From: CAUUJV01 sp963545565 | GTDB lineage: Bacteria > Actinomycetota > Actinomycetes > Actinomycetales > Bifidobacteriaceae | Direction of reading: 5' to 3' | DNA: 64,000 nucleotides | Assembly: GCA_963545565.1 (NCBI GenBank) | Contig: CAUUJV010000001.1 | Coordinates: 62,001-126,000 of the forward strand | Shown here: positions 26,694-35,926 of the stretch, piece by piece | Layout: each line of letters begins with the position of its first letter | Numbering within the stretch: the stretch's first letter is position 1 | Notes under the pieces: model-generated | What the model saw: the letters and a program-made list of their open reading frames with translations, nothing else | Databases searched by the model: none | Told to the model about the DNA's origin: nothing | Position numbers and translations under genes: made by a program

Positions 26694-27674
26694 ATGACAG
26701 ATAACGACATGACTAAAACTAACAACACTGGGGCGAAACCTCTTCCAGGGCAAGAGCGTTATGTAGCTCCTGTGGAGGAAACACCTCTTCAAGAAGTTGA
26801 CTCTGTTGACACTAATGCCCCTGCATCTAGCCTTTTTGCTGAAGCATGGCGAACTTTGCGCAGAAACCCGTTATTTATTATTTCTGGCATTTTAATTCTT
26901 TTTATTCTCTTCGTGGCGCTCTTCCCAACAGTGTTTACTAAGGTAAATCCAACGTATTGCACTCTTGATAATTCGCTTGAGCCTGCTCGTGCTGGTCATA
27001 TTTTTGGCTTCGACTTGCAGGGATGTGACATCTTCGCTCGCGTTGTTTATGGCACACGTACATCACTCACCGTGGGTATTATGGCAACGCTTATTGTTGT
27101 TTTGCTTGGTGGCGTGATTGGCGCAATTGCAGGCTTCTTTGGTGGTTGGGTAGATGCGATTCTTTCCCGCATTACCGATATTTTCTATGCAATTCCATTG
27201 CTGCTCGGTGCAATCGTTGTTTTGCAGATGTTTAAAACCACTGAATCTGTGTGGAAGCTTATTCTCGTGATGGCTATGTTTGGCTGGGTTTCTGTAGCTC
27301 GAATTGCTCGAAGCTCTGTTATGGAAGCCAAGAATCTTGAATTTAATACAGCTTCAACTGCACTGGGCTCAACCCCAATTCGTAATTTGATCAACCATAT
27401 TATTCCTAATGCTCTGGCACCGGTTATTGTTATTGGAACTACTTCTTTGGGTTCATACATTGTGCTGGAAGCAACGTTGAGCTTCCTTGGTCTAGGCCTT
27501 GGATCTGGTACTGTGAGCTGGGGACAAGACATTTCTACAGCTCAATCTTTGCTGCGTGTACACCCAGAAGTTTTGTTCTATCCATCTGCTGCACTTGCAA
27601 TTACCGTACTCGCGTTCATCATGATGGGCGATGCTGTAAAGGATGCGCTTGATCCAAAGAGTCGCACGGAATAG
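26694..27674 (+). CDS. oppC: oligopeptide ABC transporter permease, second subunit
   Basis: DppC/OppC-family permease. A hydrophilic N-terminus (about 60 residues) precedes the first helix (LFIISGILILFILFVALFP). The OppC-type lumenal motif HIFGFDLQGCDIFARVVYGTRTS and the EAA loop FNTASTALGSTPIRNLINHIIPN are present. ATG 26694 with AAGGG upstream is preferred over 26628, which would overlap oppB heavily. 326 residues. The ATPase gene starts about 20 bases downstream. Confidence 0.92.
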   Translation: MTDNDMTKTNNTGAKPLPGQERYVAPVEETPLQEVDSVDTNAPASSLFAEAWRTLRRNPLFIISGILILFILFVALFPTVFTKVNPTYCTLDNSLEPARAGHIFGFDLQGCDIFARVVYGTRTSLTVGIMATLIVVLLGGVIGAIAGFFGGWVDAILSRITDIFYAIPLLLGAIVVLQMFKTTESVWKLILVMAMFGWVSVARIARSSVMEAKNLEFNTASTALGSTPIRNLINHIIPNALAPVIVIGTTSLGSYIVLEATLSFLGLGLGSGTVSWGQDISTAQSLLRVHPEVLFYPSAALAITVLAFIMMGDAVKDALDPKSRTE

Positions 27675-27694
27675 TGGGAGCCAAGGAGATTTTA

Positions 27695-29710
27695 ATGACT
27701 GAAAATGCACAAAATTCTACAGCTCCTCAGCCTCTTCTTGAGGTGAATGATCTGTCAGTTGAATTTAATACTGAAGCTGGCCCCGTTAAGGCTGTTCGTA
27801 ATGCTTCTTTCAACGTGTATCCCGGGCAGTGGGTTGCAATCGTAGGTGAATCTGGTTCGGGTAAATCCACTTCTGCTATGGCTGCTTTGGGATTGCTCCC
27901 TGGAACCGGTCACATTACTCATGGATCTATCAAGCTTGAAGGCGAGGAGATTAGTAAGCTCTCGCCCAAGCAGTTTGAGGAAATACGTGGCACGAAGATG
28001 GGGCTCGTTCCACAGGACCCTATGAGTAACTTGAATCCTGTGTGGCGTATTAGTTCACAGGTGAAGGAAGGTCTTACTGCTAATAAGATTGATTACACCC
28101 GTGAAAGCCGTAACAGTGTTGCAGCTGAAATAGGCACTGCTTCTCAAGAAGAGCTTGAGGCATTAAGCCATAGTCATGACGCTGATGACGAGCTCTTCCT
28201 CAGTTCAGACAAGCGCGAGGCTTTACTCACCTCTGTTGCTGAAAAACTAAAGGAAGCCGGCAAAACAGAAGATGAGATTACGAAACTTATTGAAGAGTTT
28301 CGTTCTTCTTGGATTCCTGGCTCTGACACCCGTTGGCGTATTCGTACAGCACTCGAAAATGCTGGTTTGACTGAGGAAGTTGCTCGTCAAATAACCGATG
28401 AATATGTCACCGGCGCTTCTATGGAAGATCGTATTGCGGGATTGCTTGCCGAGGCTGGTTTGCCAGATGCGTATATGCGTGCAAAACAGTACCCACACGA
28501 ATATTCCGGTGGTATGCGTCAGCGCGCGTTGATTGCAATGGGCTTGAGCTCACGTCCAAGCCTACTTATTGCCGATGAACCAACTTCTGCTCTTGATGTG
28601 ACCGTTCAGAAGAAGATTCTCGACCACCTTCACGAGTTGACAGATAGCTTAGGAACAGCAGTACTTTTCATCACTCACGATTTAGGCTTGGCAGCAGAAC
28701 GTGCTCAGCATATTGTGGTGATGTATAAGGGGCAGATTGTTGAATCTGGCCCAAGTTTGGAAGTGCTCCAGCATCCGTTGCATCCTTACACTAAGCGTCT
28801 TGTGGCAGCGGCACCTTCTTTGGCTTCACAGCGCATCATTTCCGCCAAGGAACGCGGTGAAGACGCAACTCAGTACATGGATCACCGAGTTAAAGATGAA
28901 AGCTCTATTGAAAAGAGCGACACTATCATCTCTGTTAAGAATTTGGTGCGTGAATTCAAGGTTCCTGGCCGCACAGAGCTTTTCAAAGCTGTGGATGATG
29001 TTTCCTTCGACGTTAAGCGCGGAACAACACTTGCAATCGTAGGTGAATCGGGTTCTGGTAAATCTACCGTTGCAAATATGGTGCTGCATTTGCTTGATCC
29101 TACAAGTGGTTCAGTAACGTATGAAGGTCGCGATATTTCAACCTTCAATTCGAAGGATCTGCTTGATTTCCGCCGTCACGTGCAGCCAGTGTTCCAGAAT
29201 CCTTATGGATCTTTGGATCCTGTGTATTCCATTTACCGTTCTATTGAAGAGCCTTTGCACATTCATAAGATTGGTAATCGCAAAGAGCGTGAACAGCGCG
29301 TCCGCGAGCTTCTTGACATGGTTCAGATGCCACAATCAGTGATGAGCCGTTACCCTAATGAGCTTTCCGGCGGGCAGCGTCAGCGTATTGCAGTCGCTCG
29401 TGCAATGGCTTTGAATCCTGATGTAATTGTGGCTGATGAAGCTGTTTCTGCTCTTGACGTACTCGTGCAGAATCAGGTTCTTGAACTCCTCAATGACTTG
29501 CAGGCAGAACGTGGCTTGAGCTATCTGTTTATCACTCATGATTTGGCTGTTGTTCGCCAGATTGCAGATGAAGTTGTTGTTATGCAGCACGGTAAGCTCG
29601 TTGAGTATGCAACCACGGATGAAGTATTCAATACTCCGAAGACTCAGTACACCAGAGATTTGCTTGATGCAATTCCTGGCGGCAAGTTGAAGCTTGGATT
29701 GGACATTTAA
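27695..29710 (+). CDS. fused dual ATPase of oligopeptide ABC transporter (OppD-OppF fusion)
   Basis: A single 671-residue chain with two nucleotide-binding domains, replacing separate OppD and OppF. Domain 1 has Walker A GESGSGKST, signature YSGGMRQR and Walker [13 protein letters not shown]; domain 2 has GESGSGKST, LSGGQRQR and VIVADEAVSALD. Domain 1 carries an extra acidic, helical insertion of roughly 90 residues between Q-loop and signature (from about RESRNSVAAE to SMEDRIAG). The oligopeptide C-terminal motif HPLHPYTKRL is visible after domain 1. AAGGAG precedes ATG 27695. Ends four bases before the nuclease gene. Confidence 0.93.
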   Translation: MTENAQNSTAPQPLLEVNDLSVEFNTEAGPVKAVRNASFNVYPGQWVAIVGESGSGKSTSAMAALGLLPGTGHITHGSIKLEGEEISKLSPKQFEEIRGTKMGLVPQDPMSNLNPVWRISSQVKEGLTANKIDYTRESRNSVAAEIGTASQEELEALSHSHDADDELFLSSDKREALLTSVAEKLKEAGKTEDEITKLIEEFRSSWIPGSDTRWRIRTALENAGLTEEVARQITDEYVTGASMEDRIAGLLAEAGLPDAYMRAKQYPHEYSGGMRQRALIAMGLSSRPSLLIADEPTSALDVTVQKKILDHLHELTDSLGTAVLFITHDLGLAAERAQHIVVMYKGQIVESGPSLEVLQHPLHPYTKRLVAAAPSLASQRIISAKERGEDATQYMDHRVKDESSIEKSDTIISVKNLVREFKVPGRTELFKAVDDVSFDVKRGTTLAIVGESGSGKSTVANMVLHLLDPTSGSVTYEGRDISTFNSKDLLDFRRHVQPVFQNPYGSLDPVYSIYRSIEEPLHIHKIGNRKEREQRVRELLDMVQMPQSVMSRYPNELSGGQRQRIAVARAMALNPDVIVADEAVSALDVLVQNQVLELLNDLQAERGLSYLFITHDLAVVRQIADEVVVMQHGKLVEYATTDEVFNTPKTQYTRDLLDAIPGGKLKLGLDI

Positions 29711-29713
29711 TTC

Positions 29714-30574
29714 ATGGCTATTACAGTCACCACGTCAAATCTCAATGGTATTCGTGCGGCAAGGCGTAAAGATATTGGCTCATGGGTAGATACTCACACT
29801 CCAGATGTGTGGTGCATGCAAGAAGTGCGTGCCCCACAAGAGGAGATTGACCCAATCTTGGCAGACTTTGCCAACCGTTACCAAGAGGCTGGTAGTATTT
29901 CATCTCCGGGTGATTTATTCCGTATGGATGAAGTATGCCGTGTAAAGGGGCGTGCAGGAGTAGCTTTGGTGAGCTCACTTGAAGTAGTGAATACTCGTTA
30001 CGGGTTACCAGGGCTTGAAGATGACGTGGATTCTGGCCGTTGGATTGAAGCTGATGTTCGCACGCCGCAAGGCCATGTCATTACGGTTGCAAGCATTTAT
30101 GTGCATGCAGGAAATGCCGATGATGAAACGAAGATGATGCAGAAGTATCGTTTCTTAGACACAATGCTTACTCGATTAGGTGAGCTGCGTGATATTTCTG
30201 CTCAAGGCGGTAATCAAGCAATTTTATGTGGTGATTTCAACATTGCGCATACTCCGCTTGATATCAAGAATGCAAAGGCTAATGAAAAGAGCTCAGGATT
30301 CTTGCCCCAAGAGCGAGCTTATATTGATAAGTGGCTGGATGAGTATGAGTTTGTTGACGTAATGCGTGAACTTGCAGGGCCAATCCAAGGTCCATACACA
30401 TGGTGGAGTCAGCGTGGCCGTGCATTCGACAACAATACTGGTTGGCGCATCGACTATCAGTTCGCAACTCCAGAGCTGGCTGATACCGCACGCGGATTCG
30501 TGATTGATCGTGCTCCAAGCTACGACACTCGTTGGTCTGATCATGCTCCATTGAGCATCACGTATGATGTATGA
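29714..30574 (+). CDS. xth: exodeoxyribonuclease III / AP endonuclease
   Basis: Mg-dependent repair nuclease of the ExoIII/EEP family, cutting at abasic sites. Seen: TSNLNGIRAARRKD (Asn), CMQEVRA with the metal-binding Glu, GDFNIAHTPLDIKN, and the C-terminal WRIDYQFATPEL and WSDHAPLS with catalytic His. 286 residues, slightly longer than typical. It starts four bases after the peptide transporter ATPase and may be read through from it, though the functions are unrelated. Confidence 0.92.
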   Translation: MAITVTTSNLNGIRAARRKDIGSWVDTHTPDVWCMQEVRAPQEEIDPILADFANRYQEAGSISSPGDLFRMDEVCRVKGRAGVALVSSLEVVNTRYGLPGLEDDVDSGRWIEADVRTPQGHVITVASIYVHAGNADDETKMMQKYRFLDTMLTRLGELRDISAQGGNQAILCGDFNIAHTPLDIKNAKANEKSSGFLPQERAYIDKWLDEYEFVDVMRELAGPIQGPYTWWSQRGRAFDNNTGWRIDYQFATPELADTARGFVIDRAPSYDTRWSDHAPLSITYDV

Positions 30575-30619
30575 GTATGTTGTGCAAGAGTTCTCTCTAG
30601 CTACACGGTAAGGATAAAA

Positions 30620-31417
30620 ATGGGACTATTCGGTTTTGGAAAAAAATCAAAGAAGAAGAGCCAAGACGAAGACGCTGAGCTCAAAGACGGGGAAGTTTTT
30701 GATGAAAATCAAGAAGATGAAGAGGAAACCCCTGCATTCAATCGTGAAAATGGTCCTTGGGATGTTGATGATGAGAATGCGCCAGATTGGGACGAGTACA
30801 TCAACATCAACTCTATTTACATACCAGTGATAGAAGGCATGGAGCTTCGTTTGAAAGCTTCCAATGCTACAGGCGAAATCTTAGGGGCAACGGTGACTCA
30901 TGGCTCTTCAAGCCTAGAATTAGAAGCTTTTGCAGCTCCTAAGACTATGGGATTATGGGATGATATTCGTCAAGAGCTTCTTGATTCCAACGCAAAAGCA
31001 GAAGAAGTTGACGGTGAATTTGGCAAGGAAGTGTTGCTTCCTGTTTCTGTGAAGGGCAAGAAATTTGTTTCCCGTGTTGTAGGAGTTGATGGACCTCGCT
31101 GGCTGCTACGTGGTATTTTCACGGGTTCTGCAGCTGAGGAATCTGAAGAGAAAACTCTTCTTGATACTTTCTTCCATGCAATCGTTGTGAATAGAGGCGA
31201 AGAGCCATTGGCTCCGCATGACCTCATTCCTATGACTCCTCCTTGGATGCCAGTTGACGAGCAAAATGACAGTGCTGAATTACCTGATGATTCTGATTCT
31301 TCAAATTCACAGTCAAAAGATCACATCGAAAAGCCGGATGATCCGAATGGTTATGGCCAGCAAGCCACAATGAAAACCACTTTGAAGCGTGGCCCTATTT
31401 TCTCTGAAATGCGCTAA
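30620..31417 (+). CDS. DUF3710 family protein
   Basis: Actinobacterial conserved protein of unknown function. A basic start (MGLFGFGKKSKKKSQ) and an acidic stretch (EDAELKDGEVFDENQEDEEE) lead into the globular domain (GPWDVDDENAPDWDEYININSIYIPVIEGMELRL; DGPRWLLRGIFTG). The C-terminus is acidic and Ser/Asp-rich. Soluble. It overlaps the DUF3159 gene by one base (TAATG), a pairing often seen in actinobacteria next to translation or dUTPase genes. Family assignment by motif memory. Confidence 0.8.
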   Translation: MGLFGFGKKSKKKSQDEDAELKDGEVFDENQEDEEETPAFNRENGPWDVDDENAPDWDEYININSIYIPVIEGMELRLKASNATGEILGATVTHGSSSLELEAFAAPKTMGLWDDIRQELLDSNAKAEEVDGEFGKEVLLPVSVKGKKFVSRVVGVDGPRWLLRGIFTGSAAEESEEKTLLDTFFHAIVVNRGEEPLAPHDLIPMTPPWMPVDEQNDSAELPDDSDSSNSQSKDHIEKPDDPNGYGQQATMKTTLKRGPIFSEMR

Positions 31418-32202
31418 TGAGCGATTCTCAGAAAAATCAGGCTGAACAAGTTAATCGTGCAGTTCAGCCTCGTAAAGGTATAGCGAGCCTAGCGTCGGAG
31501 GATTTTTCGGTATTGGGCTCGATTGGTGGAGTTAGGGGAGTAATCGAATCGGTTGCGCCCCTGCTTGTTCTTATTCTTGCTTTTGGTATTACGCACAATC
31601 TCAGTATCACTATCGTGGTTTCATTAGTGCTTTGCGCTGTTGAGGTTATTGCGCGTGTAGTTCAAAAACAGCCACTTTCGAGTGCACTAAGCGGCTTAGT
31701 AACGGTTGGGCTGTGTCTTATTGTTGCGTGGTTTAGCCAATCTGCTCGTAATTACTTTTTACCTGGCCTTGTTATTAATGCTGTCGCTGTGCTCGTGCTC
31801 GTGGTCAGTCTTCTTATGCGTATTCCTGCAATCGGGTGCATTGTAGAGTTTTTCCGCGGAGGAGTGTTGAAGAATGAAGAAGATGCCAATAATTTCAGTC
31901 TCAAGACATGGCTGAGTGGCTGGATCTTTGACAAATCGCTTCACTCGGCATATATGAAGGCAACTGGCGTATGGATTGGTGTTTTTGCCATTCGCCTAGT
32001 TGTGGAAGTGCCAATGTATTTGAATGATGCAGTAGAATGGCTTGGCGCCGCTAAAATTGCGCTGGGTGTACCGTTGTTTGCTCTTGCAATCTGGATTACA
32101 TGGCTGATTATTTCCCCATTTACTCGTAAAACTTCTCAGAAGGTTTCTCAGAAAGTTTTTCAGAAAACTACCGATGAAGATTCTTCTAATTCTGAAGAAT
32201 AA
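31417..32202 (+). CDS. DUF3159 family membrane protein
   Basis: Predicted integral membrane protein with about six hydrophobic segments. The family N-terminal pattern GGVRGVIESVAPLLVLILAFGI is clear. Known as a conserved actinobacterial protein of unknown function, usually beside DUF3710 as here. Ends with a basic, Lys/Gln-rich repeat (KTSQKVSQKVFQKT) in which a TCTCAGAA/TTTCAGAA DNA unit recurs. Membrane topology suggests an intracellular tail. Confidence 0.78.
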   Translation: MSDSQKNQAEQVNRAVQPRKGIASLASEDFSVLGSIGGVRGVIESVAPLLVLILAFGITHNLSITIVVSLVLCAVEVIARVVQKQPLSSALSGLVTVGLCLIVAWFSQSARNYFLPGLVINAVAVLVLVVSLLMRIPAIGCIVEFFRGGVLKNEEDANNFSLKTWLSGWIFDKSLHSAYMKATGVWIGVFAIRLVVEVPMYLNDAVEWLGAAKIALGVPLFALAIWITWLIISPFTRKTSQKVSQKVFQKTTDEDSSNSEE

Positions 32203-32240
32203 AGATAACGAAGAATGAAAATAATTTTTAAGGATTTCTC

Positions 32241-33575
32241 ATGACAGACGATGCTCACATTACTATCACCGAAGACAGCCGTTTAGAAGCGATTGTTGAT
32301 ATTGAGCGTTATGCGGATCAAGGCCGTTGCGTGGCTCATATTGACGGGCGAGTAGTGTTCGTTCGCTTTGCTCTGTCTGGTGAAAAGGTCAAAATCCGTG
32401 TAGATGAGCCACATGAGCGTAAAGATCGTTTCTGGACTGGTGAAGTTATTGAGGTCCTTGAAGCCAACGAGCATCGCATAGACCCAGTGTGGCCGCTCGC
32501 AGGTCCACTTGCTTGGGGCGGTGGTGTTGGGGGTGCCGATCTCATCCACGTTGATTTAGAGGGGCAGCTGGAGTGGAAGCGCGCAATCATCAATGAGCAG
32601 ATGAAGCGCCTAGGTTATATTGATGTTGATGTTCCTGTACATCGCTTACCTGCTGACGCTGCTGCTCAGGGACTTGGGTGGCGTACCCGAGTGGATTTTG
32701 TGGCTGATGAAAGCGGGCATCTTTCTATGCGTCGCCGTGAATCTCACGAGCGTGTGCGCTTAACTGAGATGCCCCTAGCGAGCTCCCAAGCTCAAGCGAT
32801 AGCAGATCATTTTGACTTGTGGAATACGCCATTTGAGCCTGGTGCAAAAATTCATATTAGTGCTCCTGAACCTCGCTCGGGACAGCCTGATGATTTAGAA
32901 TCCGGAAACTATGCCGTCACGGTGAACGGTGAACTTGTGCACGGCTTGCAGCGCGTGGATGAACGCATTGAGCTCAACGATGGTCGCATATTTGATTACG
33001 GTGTAGATGCTCAAGGATTCTGGCAGGTCAACCGTAATGCGCCCCAAACTCTTGCACAACATGTGTTTGACATCGTTGAGCGGTTGATGAGCTCTGGCCA
33101 TACACGTCATGGTGGCAGCGTTATTTGGGATCTTTACTCAGGATCAGGGCTATTCACTATTCCAATTGCTCAGCGTTTTGAGAAGACCACACGCGTTGTG
33201 AGTATTGAAGGCGCTGCAACCGCAGTGAAGAATGCTCGCAATAATATTCGTCGTGCTCATATCGGCAATGTTGTTGCTCTTAAGGGCGATGTGATGAAAA
33301 CTCTGCGTACTCTTGAACCAGAGTACAAGCATCCTGAAATTGTGGTACTCGACCCACCCCGTGCAGGAGCTGGACGCAAGGTTAGCCAGCAGATAATCGG
33401 CTCACGAGCAAACCGCGTCATCTACGTTGCATGTGACCCAACAAGCCTGGCACGAGATACGGCAACCTTTATTGAAGGCGGCTACAAGATTGAAGATATT
33501 CAAGCCTATGATATTTACCCAATGACTCACCACGTGGAGACGGTCTGTTTGATGTCAAGAGTCGAAGGAAAATAG
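32241..33575 (+). CDS. TrmA/RumA-type class I SAM-dependent RNA methyltransferase
   Basis: Probable m5U methyltransferase acting on tRNA or rRNA. N-terminal TRAM-like domain (QGRCVAHIDGRVVFVRFALSGEKVKIRV), RumA middle region, then Rossmann motifs: WDLYSGSGLFTIPIAQ, VVLDPPRAGAG and the catalytic Cys in IYVACDPTSLARD; the general-base Glu is in THHVETVCLM. I see no iron-sulfur cysteine cluster in the N-terminal half, unlike E. coli RlmD. 444 residues. Last gene before the accessory-looking region. Confidence 0.85.
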   Translation: MTDDAHITITEDSRLEAIVDIERYADQGRCVAHIDGRVVFVRFALSGEKVKIRVDEPHERKDRFWTGEVIEVLEANEHRIDPVWPLAGPLAWGGGVGGADLIHVDLEGQLEWKRAIINEQMKRLGYIDVDVPVHRLPADAAAQGLGWRTRVDFVADESGHLSMRRRESHERVRLTEMPLASSQAQAIADHFDLWNTPFEPGAKIHISAPEPRSGQPDDLESGNYAVTVNGELVHGLQRVDERIELNDGRIFDYGVDAQGFWQVNRNAPQTLAQHVFDIVERLMSSGHTRHGGSVIWDLYSGSGLFTIPIAQRFEKTTRVVSIEGAATAVKNARNNIRRAHIGNVVALKGDVMKTLRTLEPEYKHPEIVVLDPPRAGAGRKVSQQIIGSRANRVIYVACDPTSLARDTATFIEGGYKIEDIQAYDIYPMTHHVETVCLMSRVEGK

Positions 33576-34010
33576 CCGTGAAAGCCCAGTAATGCTACGG
33601 TTTTCTGGAGGTCATCCGAACCAGGCATCGAACAGATAAAGCCCTCTGCGGTAATTTATCCATGGGCAATATAAGTCAAAAAAGTGTGAGAGTTGAGTTG
33701 CCACGATAGAGGTCGGGTAGCTAAGTGTTTGAGATAGATGTCAGAACGAGAATTTTAATTCTAATGTAGATGAAACTACTCTTGCAAATATAATCGATAC
33801 TCTCAGTAAGAGATTAATGGAATCTTCGCAGAAGATTCGGAGCAATAATTCGTTTTGTCACTTTATTGGGCTTGCAACGGATGCTCATTAACCTGTTATA
33901 TGCAATAGCTGGATGGAATTTGTATTATAAAATGCATTTCTGTGATAAAAGAATGACTGCTTCCTGACGGTTTTGTATGTCCTTTGTAGACATCAGGTGA
34001 AGTATTCCGC
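33576..34010. other. gene-poor stretch with possible coding debris
   Basis: No complete gene seen. A plus-strand open stretch of about 50 codons ending at TAA near 33892 reads as a soluble fragment (includes ANIIDTLSKRLMESSQKIRS) without a usable start. It may be the remnant of a lost gene. This is the left edge of the accessory-looking segment. Confidence 0.3.
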
Positions 34011-34280
34011 CTATGCAGAAACGAAGGGTATTTTTTGTTCATCTGAAATGCCAATCTGCGCATAAATGGAAAGAAGTTCCTCCTCCAATGGTAAAACCAT
34101 ATCCATCCAGTTTGGAAACAGAAGCGCAAGGTCTGCGCGATATTTTGTAAATTGGGAAAATATTACTTCAATGCAGGCTTTTGTGTCAGAAAAGAACGTG
34201 GTTATATCAGAATCGCATTCTGAAAATATCTCATGAATCTTTTCGCCGCAGAGAGCAGTTGGTGCGCTGATCATCTTCAT
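34011..34280 (-). CDS. hypothetical 89-residue open frame, possibly a gene remnant
   Basis: Starts MKMISAPTALCGEKIHEIF and is largely helical (TKACIEVIFSQFTKYRADLALLFPNWMDMVLPLEEELLSIYAQIG). The pattern loosely recalls the C-terminal half of a TetR-type regulator, but there is no DNA-binding domain. The 3' end abuts more debris. No Shine-Dalgarno sequence stands out. I cannot tell a small gene from a fragment. Confidence 0.25.
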   Translation of the reverse strand: MKMISAPTALCGEKIHEIFSECDSDITTFFSDTKACIEVIFSQFTKYRADLALLFPNWMDMVLPLEEELLSIYAQIGISDEQKIPFVSA

Positions 34281-34452
34281 TGCTGTTCGTACTTTGCTTT
34301 ATGCATTCGCCTTGTTACTCATCTTCTTTAGTGTGTGGCGTCACTTGCCTAAGACTGTTGATCGAGTCAACTTGCGTAAAGCAAAGAAGAAAGCAGTAAG
34401 AAAAGAGCGCAAAGCCTTGAAAGCTGCTGCAAAGAACAAAGTCGTTCAATGA
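34237..34452 (+). pseudogene. C-terminal fragment of a membrane protein
   Basis: An open stretch without a start codon, bounded upstream by TGA at 34234. It encodes a hydrophobic helix (ALIIFIAVRTLLYAFALLLIFF) and a very basic tail (LRKAKKKAVRKERKALKAAA) ending at TGA 34450. This looks like the C-terminus of a membrane protein whose 5' part is gone. The parent family is not recognisable from this piece. Confidence 0.45.
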
Positions 34453-34456
34453 CGTT

Positions 34457-35686
34457 TTAGCCATTGAGCACTGGCTCTGCAACGTTACTTCGCGGTGATG
34501 TTGCAGAGCTTTTCTTTTTGAAAAGTAAAAGAGCTGCAATAAGGAAAAGAATAGGGAAAACTGTTGCAACTAGTATCCCAATGTGGAGATTATCGCTATT
34601 CGCGCTGGAGACAAACCCAACAACGGTCGGCCCAAAAGAGCATCCTAAATCACCGGCGAGTGCCAGAAGAGCAAACATGATTGTGCCACCTAGTGGGATA
34701 TGCTGTGAGGATTTACTGAAGGTTCCAGGCCACATAATGCCTACTGAGAAGCCAGTGAGAGCACAGAAGAAAAGCGACATGAATGGCCATGGAGATTTAG
34801 CTACTCCTACATATGCGATGATGCATAGTATGCCGCTGAATATGATAAAGCGGTTTATATTAATTTTTTTGCCAAATTTTCCGTAAATAGTGCGCGAAAG
34901 TCCCATAAACACAGCAAACATCATAGGGCCGAGAAGGTCTCCAAAGGTTTTAGAAATATTTAACCCTTGCTCCGCAAAAGTTGAAGCCCATTGAGAAACG
35001 GACTGTTCACTTGCTCCTGCACAAGCCATCATCACAAACATAATCCAAAAAGTTTTATTTTTGAGAAGTGCCACAAGACTCAGACCCTGCTTACCCTCCT
35101 CGATAAGCGGCACAACAGGAACCTGTGTGAAAACGATGGCATTTCCAATGGGGAGAACAGCCTATATAAGAGCCATAATTTTCCAATGTGAAATATCAAA
35201 AAGTGCAAAGAAGACTGTAGAGATAAGCACAACTCCAACTTGACCCCAATTGTAGAAGGAATGAAGCATACTCATTGTTGGCTCTTTATGGTCTGATGGG
35301 CATGCTTCAACAATTGGGCTTATAACAACCTCAAGAATTCCGCCTCGAATAGCATAAACAACTACGCAAATGAGAATGCCGATAAAAGGAGTAGGAGTAA
35401 TTTCTGGTATAAAAGCCAGCATTATCAAACCGATTGCGGAAAGAGCGTCGGCAATGATAACGGAAGCCTTGTAACCAATTTTGTCTACAAAGCCTGCGGA
35501 AGCTATATCAATGAGCAATTGAACAGTGAAATTTACTGTTACCAGCAAAGTGATTTGTGCGAGTGGTATGTTGTACGTTTTCTGAAATGTCAGAAAGAGT
35601 AGAGGAACAAAATTATTAACGATTGCCTGAACAAGGTAGCCAACAAAACTTGCTCGAATAGTTCGTTCATATTCATTCTGTGCCAT
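34457..35686 (-). pseudogene. MFS transporter interrupted by an in-frame amber codon
   Basis: Two open segments in the same frame together give a 409-residue major facilitator. The first (35686 to 35165) covers helices 1 to about 6; TAG at 35162-35164 is codon 175; the second resumes in the same frame with AVLPIGNAIVFTQVPVVPLI and contains the remaining helices to FLIAALLLFKKKSS. No frameshift is needed, only one nonsense codon. It is divergent from the GH120-like glycosidase, so it was probably the importer of that enzyme's sugar. The codon could be a true mutation or a sequencing error. Confidence 0.8.
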
Positions 35687-35926
35687 TTGTTTTCCATCGG
35701 TGTTGAGTCAATTGTGTGAAAAGCTTATAAACGGTTGTGGGTAATAGTTTACTAAGAACTTTCTATAAAGTTATTCGACTTGACTAAGTACCTAGTAAGT
35801 TATTAGTATGAAATCGTATGAATGACTACGCAGAGCTTTGAGCTGTATGAATATTTCCTCATAGGCGAGGGATTGCCGCAGTTAGAGCATGGAGATAAAG
35901 CATGAGGCGTTGTAGGAAGGAAACCT
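35687..35926. promoter_or_regulatory. divergent control region with two palindromes
   Basis: 240 bases between the MFS and glycosidase start codons. AACTTT-CTAT-AAAGTT (35757-35772) is a perfect inverted repeat. ACTTGACTAAGTAC-CTAGTAAGT (35778-35800) is a near-palindrome around GTAC. Such a pair between a transporter and a glycosidase suits a sugar-responsive repressor, but no regulator gene is adjacent. AGGAAGGAAA precedes the glycosidase ATG. Confidence 0.45.

Noticed and set aside
33896..34129. Minus-strand 77-codon open frame as a gene
   Set aside because: Basic and aromatic-rich without domain pattern; overlaps another minus frame and lies in a debris region.
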